Positions 1-11,869 of a DNA stretch of 57,500 bases are shown here, in pieces. Every line of letters begins with the position of its first letter. Positions within the stretch are counted from its first letter, which is position 1. The notes beneath the pieces were generated by a model, which saw nothing but the letters and a program-made list of their open reading frames with translations, was not told the origin of the DNA and did no database searches. Source of the stretch: Glandiceps talaboti. Taxonomy: Eukaryota; Hemichordata; Enteropneusta; Spengelidae. Both the position numbers and the translations under genes were made by a program. The stretch lies in NCBI RefSeq assembly GCF_964340395.1, contig NC_135567.1, forward strand, positions 14,200,306 to 14,257,805, read 5' to 3'.

Positions 1-208
1 AAGCGCCACTGATGCACATAATTTCTAGTGACGCACCAAAATTTAGTGTCCCTTACTATGTGGTGAGTGTGCCCTCTAAGCCAATTTGACGCGCCACTGA
101 CGCACCAAAATTTGGTGTTCCCCTATCTCTTACTATGTGGTGACTCACAAGAATGCCAATTTTTCTCATTTTGACTCATTTTGGCTATCATTAGAGGACA
201 CACTGGTG
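1..208. repeat. Left arm of a dispersed repeat (inverted partner at 4475-4625)
   Basis: The block contains the phrases GACGCACCAAAATTTGGTG, CTTACTATGTGGTGACTCAC and GGCTATCATTAGAGGACAC. All recur in reverse complement at 4475-4625. Within the block, the first 60 bases are a diverged second copy of the part that follows. The two blocks bracket 4.3 kb that includes a reverse transcriptase remnant. Whether they are ends of one element or two independent insertions cannot be told here. Confidence 0.6.
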
Positions 209-221
209 GAGATAATATATT

Positions 222-1219
222 TTATAATAATAATAATAACAGTTTATTTCCAAACGTTGTAACCTAATGGTCAAATTACGATTGTTATATTATTTTTTAA
301 AACACATAAAGGACAAAGACACTGCTAACAACTAAAAAAGTGTGGTAGCCTTTGAATTAAAAAAAGTACAAAGACAAGACACAGTAGAGACAACGACTAT
401 TTTTCAACAAATTGACACTGTAAACAACTGGACTGAGTTCTTTCTGTTTAGTTCTTATGTTAAAGTTCCTAACATTATGATTTCTTGTTGGGTACTTGTG
501 ATTTATAAGTGCTGGAATGTTGTGATTGAGTTTATGGTCTGGTTTTAACACTTGGAAAGGAAACTTGCGACCAATATTCTGACGTCGAATCTCTAAGGAC
601 TCTAAGTTCAGACATAATTGTGATTCCTTATAGGTACTAAAAGGATGATTGATTCGGAAAGCTCTCTTTTGAATGCTTTCTATCTGAGATCTTTGTTTTT
701 CAGTTAAACTTTCTTGCCAAGCGATACATGCATATTCTAACGTTGAACGAACTAAGGACGCATAAATATGTTCGAGATCGTCAACAGTCGCGCCGATTCT
801 ACTCACTACTCGTGATATATATATAACTTCTGTAAAGCTTTCCTGACCATGTCATCAACACATTTTTCCCATTTCAAATTGTTAATTGTTAATGCCAGTT
901 TTCTACATCATCAAGATCTATTGCATTCTGGGATAGGATAAGGCTTCGCAAAACAAAACACCAACTCCTTGCACTTCTTGGAATTCAATTTCATGTTATT
1001 GTTTACTGACCAACAATATCCAACTCTGTCAGAGACAACAGGTGTGTTCGACTGTACACATTCTGATAAGGTGGTGTCGTCCATGAATATGAAATGATAA
1101 CACTGAATACATTCTTGTATATCATTGATCATGATTGTGAATCGTACTGGCCCTACCGTAGTGCCCTGAGGAACTCCATCCTGTCCGTATTCTCTGCCAA
1201 TTTGAACAATTATTGCCAA
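222..1219 (-). pseudogene. Non-LTR retrotransposon reverse transcriptase fragment (decayed)
   Basis: Two minus-strand open stretches in different frames, 1219-911 and then 806-357, read in order as the palm and the following part of a LINE reverse transcriptase. The first shows GVPQGTTVGP (family motif GVPQGSxLGP), a catalytic-type FMDDT box and NNMKLNSKKC. The second shows LVRSTLEYACIAW and IQKRAFRI, which typify the segment downstream of the RT in jockey/CR1/L2-like elements. The frame break and the missing 5' part show a dead, truncated copy. On the minus strand it ends with AATAAA and a (TTA)n-like tail at about 222-245, as expected for LINEs that end in short repeats rather than poly(A). 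Clade assignment is inference. Confidence 0.75.
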
Positions 1220-1347
1220 TTTTTATTTGTTGACAACACTGAAACAAGAAGTGTACAACCAATTTCACTGTTACTATTTATGCCAATTTGTAATAATTTT
1301 GAGTGCATTATATATAATATGTATATTAAATTTCATATGTAAATTCA

Positions 1348-1624
1348 GGGCTTGAAATGACCAGTAGTTCCATGCCCACAGACTGCCAATTCTTGACATG
1401 GAGCTACCATAGTTTGTAGCTGGTAGCCCACTCAGGCTACCACTGATTATGTGATGAAGATGGAAGATTTATGGACATGAAAGTATTTTGATAACACATA
1501 TATAATAGAGGAAATCTGTTTTCAGTTCAGGAATATGGGACTACAGGTCAAAATCCATGGGCTACCAATTTCTGAAATTGGTAGCCCACTAGGACTAACA
1601 TATAAAAAAAGTGAATTTAAGTCC
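1348..1624 (+). repeat. MITE-like element, family A, copy 1
   Basis: Starts GGGCTTGAAATGACCAGTAG and ends GTGAATTTAAGTCC, a degraded terminal inverted repeat (better copies have GGGCTTGAAATTAAC and GTTAATTTCAAGCCC). Internal landmarks shared by all copies are CCACAGACTGCCAATTCTTG, GGCTACCACTGATTATGTGA and TCTGTTTTCAGTTCAGGAAT. About 280 bp and non-coding. Confidence 0.7.
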
Positions 1625-1913
1625 AGAAATTAGCACCATACTTACTATCTTTCCTGGGGAGAACACTGAATGATAAAAAAACATAGGTTTGACCTACTTA
1701 TAATGTACCAAAGTTCACTCACCATATTTACATGATTCAAAATGTAAACACTTCAGTTTGTGTGGGAGGACCAACACGTAGGCCAATTAAAAAAAATTAT
1801 GTGTTTCTCACAACTTGACCGACCCTATTTGTCCTCCGACCCTAAGCATTTTTTTGCATGCAAAAAGGTAAAATGGTAACACTTAAATTAAATTCTATTT
1901 CCTTGTAAACCCT

Positions 1914-2210
1914 GGGTTTGAAATTAACTTTTTTCTTTGGTAGTCCCAGTGAGCTACCAATTTCAGAAAGTGGTAGCCCAAGGATGGTGACCAATAGTCC
2001 TATATTCCTGAACTGAAAACAGAATTACGCTATTAGAAATACATGTGTATGTGTGTTATTAAAATACTTTCAAATCTGTAAATGTTCCATCCTTTAAATC
2101 ATCACATAATTAGTGGTAGCCTGCGTGGGCTACCAGCTGCAAATTACGGTAGCCCCATGACAAGAATTGGAAAGTCTGTGGACATGGAACTACTGTTAAT
2201 TTCAAACCCA
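1914..2210 (-). repeat. MITE-like element, family A, copy 2 (reverse orientation)
   Basis: Terminal repeats GGGTTTGAAATTAACTTTTT and CTGTTAATTTCAAACCC bracket the family landmarks in reverse complement, including CCTGAACTGAAAACAGAA and TGACAAGAATTGGAAAGTC. About 297 bp, and the cleanest pair of termini in the family. Confidence 0.75.
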
Positions 2211-2599
2211 GATACCTTCATGCCTTTGCCTTATCTGTGATCAATTTTCGTATTCCAGAGAGAAACCAGGTCTTTTTAGACTATAACAGTACGATCTGCA
2301 TAATGTGTTCATCTACTTAACTTATAATTGTCTTCATTTATTTATTTTACACCTCATCAAAGTCTCAAACAAAATATTGTGACCGATGAGTATCTTACCT
2401 TGGGGTCGAAGTAATTTTGAACAATTTAAATAATATAAAATAAAGTTATGACCTACCTACATGTACATCTGTACCCTATTTTTCTGAAGTCATGTTATCA
2501 GAAAAAAAACACATTTTGTTTGTTATTTTGCCTTATCTGGTCCAACAAACAAAAGTTGAGGAGAAGTCAATGTTACTTAGAATGTTCCCGCCCACCAAC

Positions 2600-3795
2600 A
2601 CCGCCCCCAATCTGTCATTGAGTTTCCGCCCCAATCGTTGATTTCTGTTATTGTTGTGTATTTTTCAAGAGACAACATCAGATGTAAACAAATCGATACA
2701 ACTCTCAGGGTTCTGCCAAGCTTGAGAGTAGTCCTGGTCGCTAATTAATATTCATGTCAATTTGCATAATTAATATTCATGAATAAATTAATGGTACACT
2801 CAAAGTATATGGTGTATGATCAAAGTTGCCAATGAAAAAGATAAAACCAACTTTTCTTTCTCTACTGATTTATAACTCTAATCTCAGTCTTTGCACATCG
2901 ATTTTTTTTAATCAGTTTTTGATTAGTTTTCTGAAAAGCTAAAGTTGTTTCAATCAAATTAAATATCCAAAGACGACTGCAGTTTCAAAACTCTAAAAAG
3001 TTGCGTATATCCACACATACGCATCGCGTTTAGACGAAATCTTGTGATACATGAGACCTCACGATAGTTTGTGACGTCACCACCCGCCATTTTGGAAATT
3101 ACGTGTTTTCATCGTCGTGCTATGTACGATGGCAAACTACTACCTAAAAGTGTTTTCAGAGTAAAATTGAACAGAAAACTAATGATCGGACACAACGTCA
3201 ACACTTTATAAAAGGTATATGAGGCTGTTATACTTTTTTGACGACGCTGAAGAATGCTAGTCAAAAGTCTGCAGCATCGTGTTTGCCCTGTAATTCACAC
3301 ACATACTGTACACATGCAGCGTCAGCTGTTGTCAGTTCACACTTCGTCTTTATAAATAGTCAAGTATTTGTCATTATTGTAATTAATGGTCGTCTACATT
3401 GTTCTTTTCTCAAAGACATTTTCATACTTCATTATCTTTTTAAATCAATACGCCCATGTGGGCAGAAAATGAATGTGTAATTATTAAAGTGATCGTGGGG
3501 TCGGTGACACTTGAAGGTGGTGGTCGGCAAGGCTGAGTCCCGGACGCTAGCGACTGGTGCCGACCGGCGTCGGCAGATCCCTGACTCTTTTGGGAGGGGT
3601 GTCCTTCCTCCCCCAATCTGTGATTGATTTCTGTTACTGTGGTGTGATTTTCAAAAGACTGAATTTCAAACCAGAAAATTGATACAGCTATTTTGGGATT
3701 GATGTCTTTCCTACGCCCATCTATGATTGAATTCTGTTACTATTGTGTGATTATCAAAAGACAGAATGTCAAACCAGAAAATTGATACTGGTAGA
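2600..3795 (+). repeat. Three diverged copies of an ~85-100 bp repeat
   Basis: Segments at about 2606-2705, 3612-3695 and 3712-3792 share a CCCAATCTGT..TTGATTTCTGTTA core followed by TGTGTGATT-TTCAAAAGAC and AAACCAGAAAATTGATAC. The latter two are nearly adjacent. The region between (2706-3060) shows only AT-rich sequence with TTAATATTCATG repeats. No coding potential was seen. Confidence 0.5.
3060..3145. promoter_or_regulatory. Promoter-like cluster (CRE and YY1-type motifs), speculative
   Basis: A CpG-containing patch in otherwise AT-rich DNA has TGACGTCA (a full CRE palindrome) close to CCGCCATTTTGG (YY1-type core GCCATTTT), followed by the start ATGGCAAACTACTACC, which opens an 11-codon frame only. 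The combination resembles small housekeeping promoters, but no exon could be linked to it. Confidence 0.25.
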
Positions 3796-3824
3796 TTACG
3801 CGCTAAGGTGAAGGACTCGTGAGG

Positions 3825-4030
3825 TCAAAGGCCACATGGACGCTCATACATATTACCAGTGGGAAATAGAGCTATCACTAAAGGTCTTGCTAAAATGGTG
3901 GCACTCGAATTCTGTGTGTACCTTGGGGGTATACAAATGTGCTTGGTATAGGTTACGTGGTTAATCATAGAGCACTGCTGCTTTCCTTGATGTCTGAACA
4001 ATACAAAAAACATCCCTGATTTACATGTAT
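3825..4030 (-). repeat. Dispersed repeat, also at 24050-24180
   Basis: GGTTAATCATAGAGCACTGC and TCCTTGATGTCTGAACAATA here recur as the reverse complement within ACVR2 intron 2 (24,050-24,180: GCAGTGCTCTATGATTAACC). Non-coding, and the family is not identified. Confidence 0.6.
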
Positions 4031-4129
4031 ACTTCAACTTGATCCAACTTTTAGTCTTGTCTGTGCAAAGAAATACCTCCTGGTAGAAAGAACATAGTAA
4101 CGTACATTGTATGTAATTTCAGTGTTTTT

Positions 4130-4285
4130 GTTAAGGTTTGGGAACCCCGGTAACAGAAAGGGGGAAAGAGGTAAAACTGGTAGTGCTTCCCATGCAATGT
4201 ATCATAGTTTAGGTGGGGAACCCGGTAAAATGATGTGGGAACCCCGGTAGATTTTACCTACTTACCGCCCTTAAATAAAACACTG
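4130..4285. mobile_element. MITE-like element, family B, solitary full copy
   Basis: Begins CAGTGTTTTTGTTAAGG and ends CCCTTAAATAAAACACTG, terminal inverted repeats of about 17 bp. TAATTT occurs on both sides (4124-4129 and 4287-4292) as a possible short target duplication. The left half (GGGAACCCCGGTAACAGAAA) and right half (CCCGGTAGATTTTACC) each correspond to the unit of a separate large minisatellite in this window (9.9-11.9 kb and 16.9-18.3 kb). CAGTG ends suggest a hAT-type non-autonomous element; this is inference. Confidence 0.6.
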
Positions 4286-4474
4286 TTAATTTGTAAGTGA
4301 ATAAGTTCCAGTTATTTCCATAAAATTTACAGTATGTTTTTTTTTGTTTTTTGTTTTTTGTTTTTTTAAAAACAAAAATTTGTGCTGGGAATTGCCCCCA
4401 GTGATTTTCTGTTAAGCTGACAAATACACAATGCTTCAGAGATCCATTCAGGTTAGGGACTACAGCATGTTAGC

Positions 4475-4625
4475 CATTAGTGTGTCCTCTAATGATAGCC
4501 AAATTTTGTTGTCGTGAGTCAAAATGATAAAAACTGGCATATCTTGTGAGTCACCACCTAGTAAGAGATAGGGGAACACCAAATTTTGGTGCGTCACTAG
4601 AAATTGTGTGTGTCAGTGGGGCATC
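4475..4625. repeat. Right arm of dispersed repeat (inverted partner at 1-208)
   Basis: GTGTCCTCTAATGATAGCC, GTGAGTCACCACCTAGTAAG and CACCAAATTTTGGTGCGTC are the reverse complement of sequence at the window start. Confidence 0.6.
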
Positions 4626-4984
4626 AGTAGATATCTTGTATTTACGCTTGTCTGCATACTGTAAGTCTGTAATTTTTGCTAAAGACTTATTTTCGCTAAT
4701 TTTGCTGAAAAACAAAACTGCAAAAGTAAGGAGTAACTAAAACGCCCTCTTGTACATGAACACTATGTACCAGTCTGGTAATTAGTAAAAATAAGTAGTG
4801 ACTAAAATGCCTTCTTGTACATGAACACTATGTACCAGTCTGGTAATTAGTGAAAATTAGTCTTTGAGAACTTGCTGAAGACTGTAAAATTGCAAAATTT
4901 TGTAGTAGTGAAAATATCCAGGTTTACAGTATCGTTGATTGAAGGTACATTTGTGAATAGGCAAGAATTGCTAAGATTTTTCTG

Positions 4985-5745
4985 GACATTTTCGTTGTAT
5001 GCAAACCATAGGGGAAATATATTCAAATCATCGTTATATTTAGCCTGTAGAGAAAGAAAACAAACACAACACGCCCCTGTGTGTTCCCTCCCCCTGAGTT
5101 CTTTGCAAACCATAGGGGAATATATTAAAATCATTATTATATTTAGCGTGTAGACAAAGAAAGCGAAAACAAACACAACACGCCCCTGTGTGTTCCCTCC
5201 CCCTGAGTTCTTTGCAAACCATAGGGGAATATATTAAAATCATTATTATATTTAGCCTGTAGACAAAGAAAACGAAAACAAGCACAACACGCCCCTGTGT
5301 GTTCCCTCCCCCTGAGTTCTTTGCAAACAATAGGGGAACTATATTAAAATCATTATTATATTTAGCCTGTAGAAAACGAAAACAAACACAACACGCCCCT
5401 GTGTGTTCCCTCCCCCTGTGTTCTTTGCAAACAATAGGGGAAATATATTAAAATCATTATATTTAGTCTGTAGACAAAGAAAGCGAAAACAAACACAACA
5501 CGCCCCTGTGTGTTCCCTCCCCCTGTGTTCTTTGCAAACCATAGGGGAAATATATTAAAATCATCGTTATATTTAGTCTGTAGACAAAGAAAGCGAAAAC
5601 AAATACAACACACCCCTGTGTGTTCCCTCCCCCTGTGTTCTTTGCAAACCATAGGGGAAATATGTTAAAATCATCGTTATATTTAGCCTATAGACAAAGA
5701 AAACAAAAACAAACACAACACGCACCTGTGTGTTGAAGTGGTTCT
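4985..5745 (+). repeat. Minisatellite, ~109-bp unit, about 7 copies
   Basis: Each unit contains TTTGCAAACCATAGGGGAA, TATATTTAGCCTGTAGACAA and CACGCCCCTGTGTGTTCCCT. Unit starts at 5102, 5211 and 5320 give a 109-bp period; later units drift slightly. Apparent reading frames inside are repeat artefacts. Confidence 0.9.
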
Positions 5746-6220
5746 TATGAGAACCCTGTACTCATGAAGTAAGTGTTTGTTTGGCCTGACCCAATTCCTT
5801 AGAGGAAACACCTCGTTTTCTTGCCAACCAGGTTACTGTGCGTACCATGTTTCTGTTGTGCTTCAAAAGTGATCTATCATCCGTGAGTTTTAGTAATCTT
5901 TGTATGACAAAATCATAATACTACTTTGACATGAAGAGAAATGCCTGATGCTCAATCTGTATGTATACATGTGTTTAAATATAAATCACATAGTATGTTT
6001 TCCAATGTTGAACTTGAAGATGTGTATTATATGCAAATAATTATGCAAATTATTGTTATGTAAATGAGACGCCCCTGTGTTTTATTTTAGTCAGTTGTGT
6101 AAAGTACACACTTATGACACAAAATAATAGCTTGTCCCCAAGTGAACTTTTAGTAAATGACATGAATTATGTGCCTTTGAATGTCTAATTATTATGGGTT
6201 GTTTTAAGGGGTGAAAGGCA
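5746..6220. other. Gene-free spacer
   Basis: No exon-like segment, RNA gene or clear repeat was seen, apart from one CGCCCCTGTGT fragment of the upstream minisatellite at about 6070. Confidence 0.4.
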
Positions 6221-6535
6221 GAGTTTCTGATTTTTATGAGTGGTTAGTTACATGTAAGATATTTTTACTGATTTTAAGAGGGAAAAAGCAAGAATTCTGA
6301 TTTTATTGAGTCACCAAGTGGGGCAAAAGTGAGAATGGTGATTTTAATGAGTGACCTAGGTAGGCAAGAGTGAGAATTGTGATTTTAATGAGTGACCTAG
6401 ATGGGCAAAAGTGAGAATTCTGGATTTAAAAAGGGTTATGGTATGAAAGTGAGACATCTGATTCTCGAAGTGACCTAGGTGGGCAAAAACAAGAATTCTG
6501 ATTTTAATGAGTGACTTAGGTGGTGTTATTTTGAG
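6221..6535 (+). repeat. Degenerate minisatellite, ~40-bp unit
   Basis: Six or so imperfect copies of GATTTTAATGAGTGACCTAG followed by GTGGGCAAAAGTGAGAATTC. Confidence 0.7.
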
Positions 6536-6842
6536 TGGGCGTATGGTAATGTAACATAATGCCACTAGAAGGTCATGACCTTGACTTGCAGTTCAGTGTT
6601 GCAGCTTTGAAAGGTTTGTCCCTGAAATATTCTAAAGGGAGTTTTAAATAGAGCACTAAATCAATATAATACTGTCAATCAATTATGTATGACTTCCTTT
6701 GTATTGTCAATAGAGATACAAAAGATGTACATTGTATCACATTTGTAGCCATATTTCAGTTCATTGTGTAACATTTAAATTAGAAATTGAAGGCTAAACT
6801 GTGCACAAATTGTGGGCACACAGGTTAGTCTATAGTAGACAC

Positions 6843-6845
<3 letters not shown>

Positions 6846-6897
<52 letters not shown>
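6846..6897 (+). repeat. (GT)n microsatellite
   Basis: Uninterrupted GT dinucleotides, immediately beside a family A element that begins at 6899. Confidence 0.95.
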
Positions 6898-6898
<1 letters not shown>

Positions 6899-6900
<2 letters not shown>

Positions 6901-7172
6901 GTTTGAAATAAACTCTTTTTGGGCTACCAATTTCTGAAATTTCAAGGATTATGATATGTAGTCCCATACTCCTGAACTGAAAGCAAACTTGAGATTTTGT
7001 CTGCTGGAAATATGTGTGTTATTAAAATACTTTCATGTCCATAAATCTTCAATCCTCATCACATAACCAGTCATAGGCTGAGTGGGCTGCCATGAGCAAA
7101 TTATATGGTAGCCCCATGACAATAATTGGTACATGTAGTCTGTGGGCACGGGACTACTATTAATTTCGAGCC
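6899..7172 (-). repeat. MITE-like element, family A, copy 3 (reverse)
   Basis: Starts GGTTTGAAATAAACTC and ends CTATTAATTTCGAGCC, with internal TCCTGAACTGAAAGCA and ATGACAATAATTGGTAC in reverse orientation. Confidence 0.7.
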
Positions 7173-7254
7173 ATTTGTGTGTACATGTATGTCCAAGGAC
7201 ATCAATATTAGAAGCTTGATTATGCCCATGTGTACAGGCATTTGTGTACTGTGT

Positions 7255-7525
7255 ACTTGTTTTCTCGACTATAGAGAAAGCACAGTGCTATCTATCCATG
7301 CCACCCAGGCCATCATACTCAAGGCATGTTTCTACTGCACTGTGTGTTCTACCCAATATAGAGAAAGCACAGCGCTAATGCTATCCACACCACCCAGGCC
7401 ACCATACTTTGTAGGTTTTTGATGCACTGTGTGTTCTACCCAATATAGAGAAAGCACAGCGCTAATGCCATCCATGCCACCATACTTTGTAGATTTCTGA
7501 TGCACTGTGTGTTCTACCCAATATA
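7255..7525 (+). repeat. Tandem repeat, ~65-110 bp, three degenerate copies
   Basis: TATAGAGAAAGCACAG, CCACCCAGGCCACCATACT and ACTGTGTGTTCTACCCAATA recur three times. Confidence 0.7.
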
Positions 7526-7890
7526 CAACAATATATCATTATTAGTACACCACTCAGTGCAGATTTATATCATTCATCTTTATCACACTGTATCAATAAA
7601 TGATGAAACCAGCAGTAAAGTATACACTTATTAAAAATTAATATCCATTTTGTGTATCTTATACAAATTATTCATAAGTGCTCAGTTCATATTCTTGTAA
7701 TATTTATAGTCTAAAAATATAAATTATTGCGAAGTTTGTTTGGATTCAACTTTTGTAATGAAAAATGAATGGTATCCACCTCTACACGTGTTCATGAGTA
7801 TCCCCCCATATACACACCCAGGGCTTGAATCAACTTGTCATGCCCTGTACCTGTACAGATAGACACACACAAATGCATACATATGTATGC

Positions 7891-8186
7891 AGGCTTGAAA
7901 TTAACAGTAGTCCCATGCCCACAGACTACCAATTCTTATCATGGGGCTACCATAATTTGCTGATGGTAGCCCACTCAGGCTACCACTAATTATGTGATGA
8001 TTTAAAGGATGGACGATTTATGGACATTCAAGTATTTTAATAACAAACATATTTCCAGTAGAGGAAATCCGTTTTCAGTTCAGGAATGTGGGACTACATG
8101 TCACCATCCTGTCATTCCTGGGCTACTACTTTCTGAAATTGGTAGTCCATTAAGACTACCATAGAAGAAAGTTAATTTCACGCCCT
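7891..8186 (+). repeat. MITE-like element, family A, copy 4
   Basis: Starts GGCTTGAAATTAACAGTAG and ends GTTAATTTCACGCCC. It has the full internal landmark set, including CCACTCAGGCTACCACTAAT and TCCGTTTTCAGTTCAGGAAT. At 296 bp, it is a good consensus representative. Confidence 0.75.
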
Positions 8187-8196
8187 GGTATGTACA

Positions 8197-8273
8197 ACAT
8201 AGATACATACATACATACATACATACATACATACATACATACATACATACATACATACATACATACATACATA

Positions 8274-8313
<40 letters not shown>

Positions 8314-8425
8314 TACATACATACATACATACATACATAGATATATACACATATACACACATACACATACGTATGTATGTACATACATATGCATACTGTA
8401 CAAACAAACAAACAAACAAACACAC
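8197..8425 (+). repeat. Compound microsatellite (ATAC)n-(AC)n-(ATAC)n-(AAAC)n
   Basis: Low-complexity tetranucleotide and dinucleotide tracts. Long open frames through it on both strands are artefacts of the period. Confidence 0.95.
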
Positions 8426-8427
8426 AT

Positions 8428-8845
8428 GTCAGGGGTGTATATTAGCAGTAGTCCAGGGCGCATAAATTACCAGCCATCATGGTTACTTAATATTAATAGA
8501 TTAATGTTTACATAATGCATAAAGTCAAACAAATACACACCAGGGATGTAAATTAACAGTAGTCCAGGGTGCATAAATTACCAGCCATCATGTTTATATA
8601 ATATTAATAAATTTATTGTTTATGTCATGCATAAAGTCAAACAAACAAACGCCAGGGCTGTAAATTAGCAGTAGTCCAGGGCGCATAAATTACCAGCCAT
8701 CATGTTTATATAATATTAATAAATTTATTGTTTATGTCATGCATAAAGTCAAACAAACAAACGCCAGGGCTGTAAATTAGCAGTAGTCCAGGGCGCTTAA
8801 ATTACCAGCCATCATGTTTATATAATATTAATAGATTTATTGTAC
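8428..8845 (+). repeat. Tandem repeat, ~112-bp unit, four copies
   Basis: Units begin CAGGGNTGTAAATTAGCAGT and continue GTCCAGGGCGCATAAATTAC, then TATAATATTAATA and CATGCATAAAGTCAAAC. Starts lie near 8428, 8541, 8652 and 8764. The first 25 bases resemble the family A terminus (GGGCTTGAAATTAACAGTAG), so the unit may derive from that family. Confidence 0.85.
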
Positions 8846-8883
8846 TCTTGTTATTGCACTAACTTGTCAGTTAGTGGATGGTT

Positions 8884-8962
<79 letters not shown>
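8884..8962 (+). repeat. (GT)n microsatellite
   Basis: About 38 GT repeats, then a G-rich tail to about 9005. Confidence 0.95.
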
Positions 8963-8971
<9 letters not shown>

Positions 8972-9382
8972 GGAGGGGGCAGGTGGGGTAGGGGTGGTTG
9001 GTGGGTGAAATATGCATTTCCTTAATAGTCAGCTGTCATTACATAAATAAATCAATAATTTATGAAATAAAAAGTCCTTGAAAACATATTCCCGTTAAAA
9101 ACAGTTTTTATCTCTCAATAAATGCCTATAAGTTGCAACGACTAATTTTATGCAAAAGAATACTCTGTGTTATTTATCATGTAGCTTTGTGAAAATAGAA
9201 AAAGTTTATGTAGCAGTTATTGTTAGATGTTTTTGTAGGATGTGAACTTTTGAGACCTTTGTCCTGTGCTTGACTTGTTCACAATATTTAGTGTTTTACA
9301 ACGACCGGTTATTGACTGATATCTATATTGTTACAACTCATAGCCATCACATAGAATTGGTCAATAAATGACTTTAGTATCA

Positions 9383-9747
9383 GGGCTTGAAGTTAACAGT
9401 AGTCCCATGCCCACAGACTACCAATTCATATTATGGGGCTACCATAGTTTGTAGCTGTAGTCCCATGCCCACAGACTACCAATTCTTATTATGGGACTAC
9501 TATAATTTGCTGCTGGTAGTCCCATACCCACAGACTTATCAATTCTTATTATGGGACTACTATAATTTGCGATGAGGATTGAAGATTTATGGACATGAAA
9601 GTATTTTAATAATACAAATATTTCCAATAGAGGAAATCTGTTTTCAGTTCTGGCATATGGGACTACAGGTCACAATCCTTGGGCTACCAATATCTGAAAT
9701 TAGTAGCCTACTAGGGCTACCAAAGAAAAAAGTCAATTTTGAGCCCT
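9383..9747 (+). repeat. MITE-like element, family A, copy 5, internal module in three copies
   Basis: Terminal repeats GGGCTTGAAGTTAACAGTAG and GTCAATTTTGAGCCC are present. The first internal module (GTCCCATGCCCACAGACTAC to ACCATAGTTTGTAGCTG, about 55-59 bp) occurs three times in tandem at about 9400-9570, which lengthens the element. This looks like an early stage of the expansion seen in two other copies. Confidence 0.75.
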
Positions 9748-9894
9748 GACTAATTTATAACTTGTAGCCATTACATGGAATTGGTCAGTAAGTATATGGT
9801 TACACAATACAAAATTCTATCGATCATTTCATGCCATGATTATTCACTTGATTCAGTCAGTGTAAGGGGTGTACTTACGGAGACAAACTCTTTC

Positions 9895-11869
9895 TTCTAG
9901 TGTCTTTGCAATTGTTTTCGAATCCAGGTAACAGAGAGAGGGGAAATCTGGTAAAATTTACAGTTTCCTATACATTCAGTGTTTTTACTAAGGTTTTAGA
10001 ACCCTAGTACCAGAAAGGGTGAAATCTGGCAAAATTTAAATTTCCTATACATTCAGTGTTTTTACTAAGGTTCTAGGATCCATTCCTGTAACAGAGAGAG
10101 AGAGAGAGAGAGGGGAGGGGGTGGAAATCTGGTAAAATTTACAGTTTCCTATACATTCAGTGTTTTTACTAAGGTTTTAGAACCCAAGTAACAAAGAGGG
10201 AGAAATCTGGTAAAATTTACAGTTTCCTATATACATTCAGTGTTTTTACTAAGGTTTTAGAACCCTGGTAACAGAGAGGGTGAAATCTGGTAAAATTTGC
10301 ACTTTCCTATACATTCAGTGTTTTTACTAAGGTTTTAGAACCCTAGTAACAGAGAGGGTGAAATCTGGTAAAATTTGCAGTTTCCTATACATTCAGTGTT
10401 TTTACTAAGGTTTTAGAACCCTGGTATTACAGAGAGGGTGAAATCTGGTCAAATTTACAGTTTCCTATACATATAGATTCAGTGTTTTTACTAAGGTTTT
10501 AGAACCCTGGTAACAAAGACGGTGAAATCTGGTAAAATTTGCAGTTTCCTATACGTATAGATTCAGTGTTTTTACTAAGGTTTTAGAACCCTGGTAACAA
10601 AGAGGGTGAAATCTGGTAAAATTTGCAATTTCCTATACGTATAGATTCAGTGTTTTTACTAAGGTTTTAGAACCCTGGTAACAAAGAGGGTGAAATCTGG
10701 TAAAATTTGCAGTTTCCTATACGTATAGATTCAGTGTTTTTACTAAGGTTTTAGAACCCTGGTAACAAAGAGGGTGAAATCTGGTAAAATTTGCAGTTTC
10801 CTATACATATAGATTCAGTGTTTTTACTAAGGTTTTAGAATCCTGGTAACAAAGAGAGGGTGAAATCTGGTAAAATTTGCAGTTTCCTATACATATAGAT
10901 TCAGTGTTTTTACTAAGGTTTTAGAATCCTGGTAACAAAGAGAGGGTGAAATCTGGTAAAATTTACAGTTTCCTATACATATAGATTCAGTGTTTTTACT
11001 AAGGTTTTAGAACCCTGGTAACAAAGAGAGGGTGAAATCTGGTAAAATTTGCAGTTTCCTATACATTCAGTGTTTTTACTAAGGTTTTAGAACCCTGGTA
11101 ACAGAGAGGGAGAAATCTGGTAAAATTGACAGTTTCCTATATACATTCAGTGTTTTTACTAAGGTTTTAGAACCCTGGTATTACAGAGAGGGTGAAATCT
11201 GGTAAAATTTGCAGTTTCCTATACATATAGATTCAGTGTTTTTACTAAGGTTTTAGAATCCTGGTAACAGAGAGGGTGAAATCTGGTAAAATTTGCAGTT
11301 TCCTATACATATAGATTCAGTGTTTTTACTAAGGTTTTAGAATCCTGGTAACAAAGAGGGTGAAATCTGGTAAAATTTGCAATTTCCTATACATATAGAT
11401 TCAGTGTTTTTACTAAGGTTTTAGAACCCTGGTAACAAAGAGGGTGAAATCTGGTAAAATTTGCAATTTCCTATACATATAGATTCAGTGTTTTTACTAA
11501 GGTTTTAGAACCCTGGTAACAGAGAGGGAGAAATCTGGTAAAATTGACAGTTTCCTATATAGATTCAGTGTTTTTACTAAGGTTTTAGAACCCTGGTATT
11601 ACAGAGAGGGTGAAATCTGGTAAAATTTGCAGTTTCCTATACATTCAGTGTTTTTACTAAGGTTTTAGAACCCTGGTAACAAAGAGGGTGAAATCTGGTA
11701 AAATTTGCAGTTTCCTATACATATAGATTCAGTGTTTTTACTAAGGTTTTAGAATCCTGGTAACAAAGAGGGTGAAATCTGGTAAAATTTGCAATTTCCT
11801 ATACATATAGATTCAGTGTTTTTACTAAGGTTTTAGAACCCTGGTAACAAAGAGAGGGAAATTTAGTCA
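9895..11869 (+). repeat. Large minisatellite, ~76-88 bp unit, about 23 copies (family B left half)
   Basis: Each unit contains CAGTGTTTTTACTAAGG, TTTTAGAACCCTGGTAACA, GAGGGTGAAATCTGGTAAAA and CAGTTTCCTATACAT. The order matches the left half of the solitary family B element at 4130-4285 (CAGTGTTTTTGTTAAGG then AACCCCGGTAACAGAAAGGG). Units differ by an ATATAGATT insertion and by AACAGAG/AACAAAG, so subtypes alternate along the array. No coding sense. Confidence 0.9.

Noticed and set aside
8156-8465. Cys/Tyr/His-repeat open frames over 80-120 codons
   Set aside because: Translations of ATAC/AC microsatellite; the same appears at 26.7, 40.6, 47.8 and 52.0 kb.
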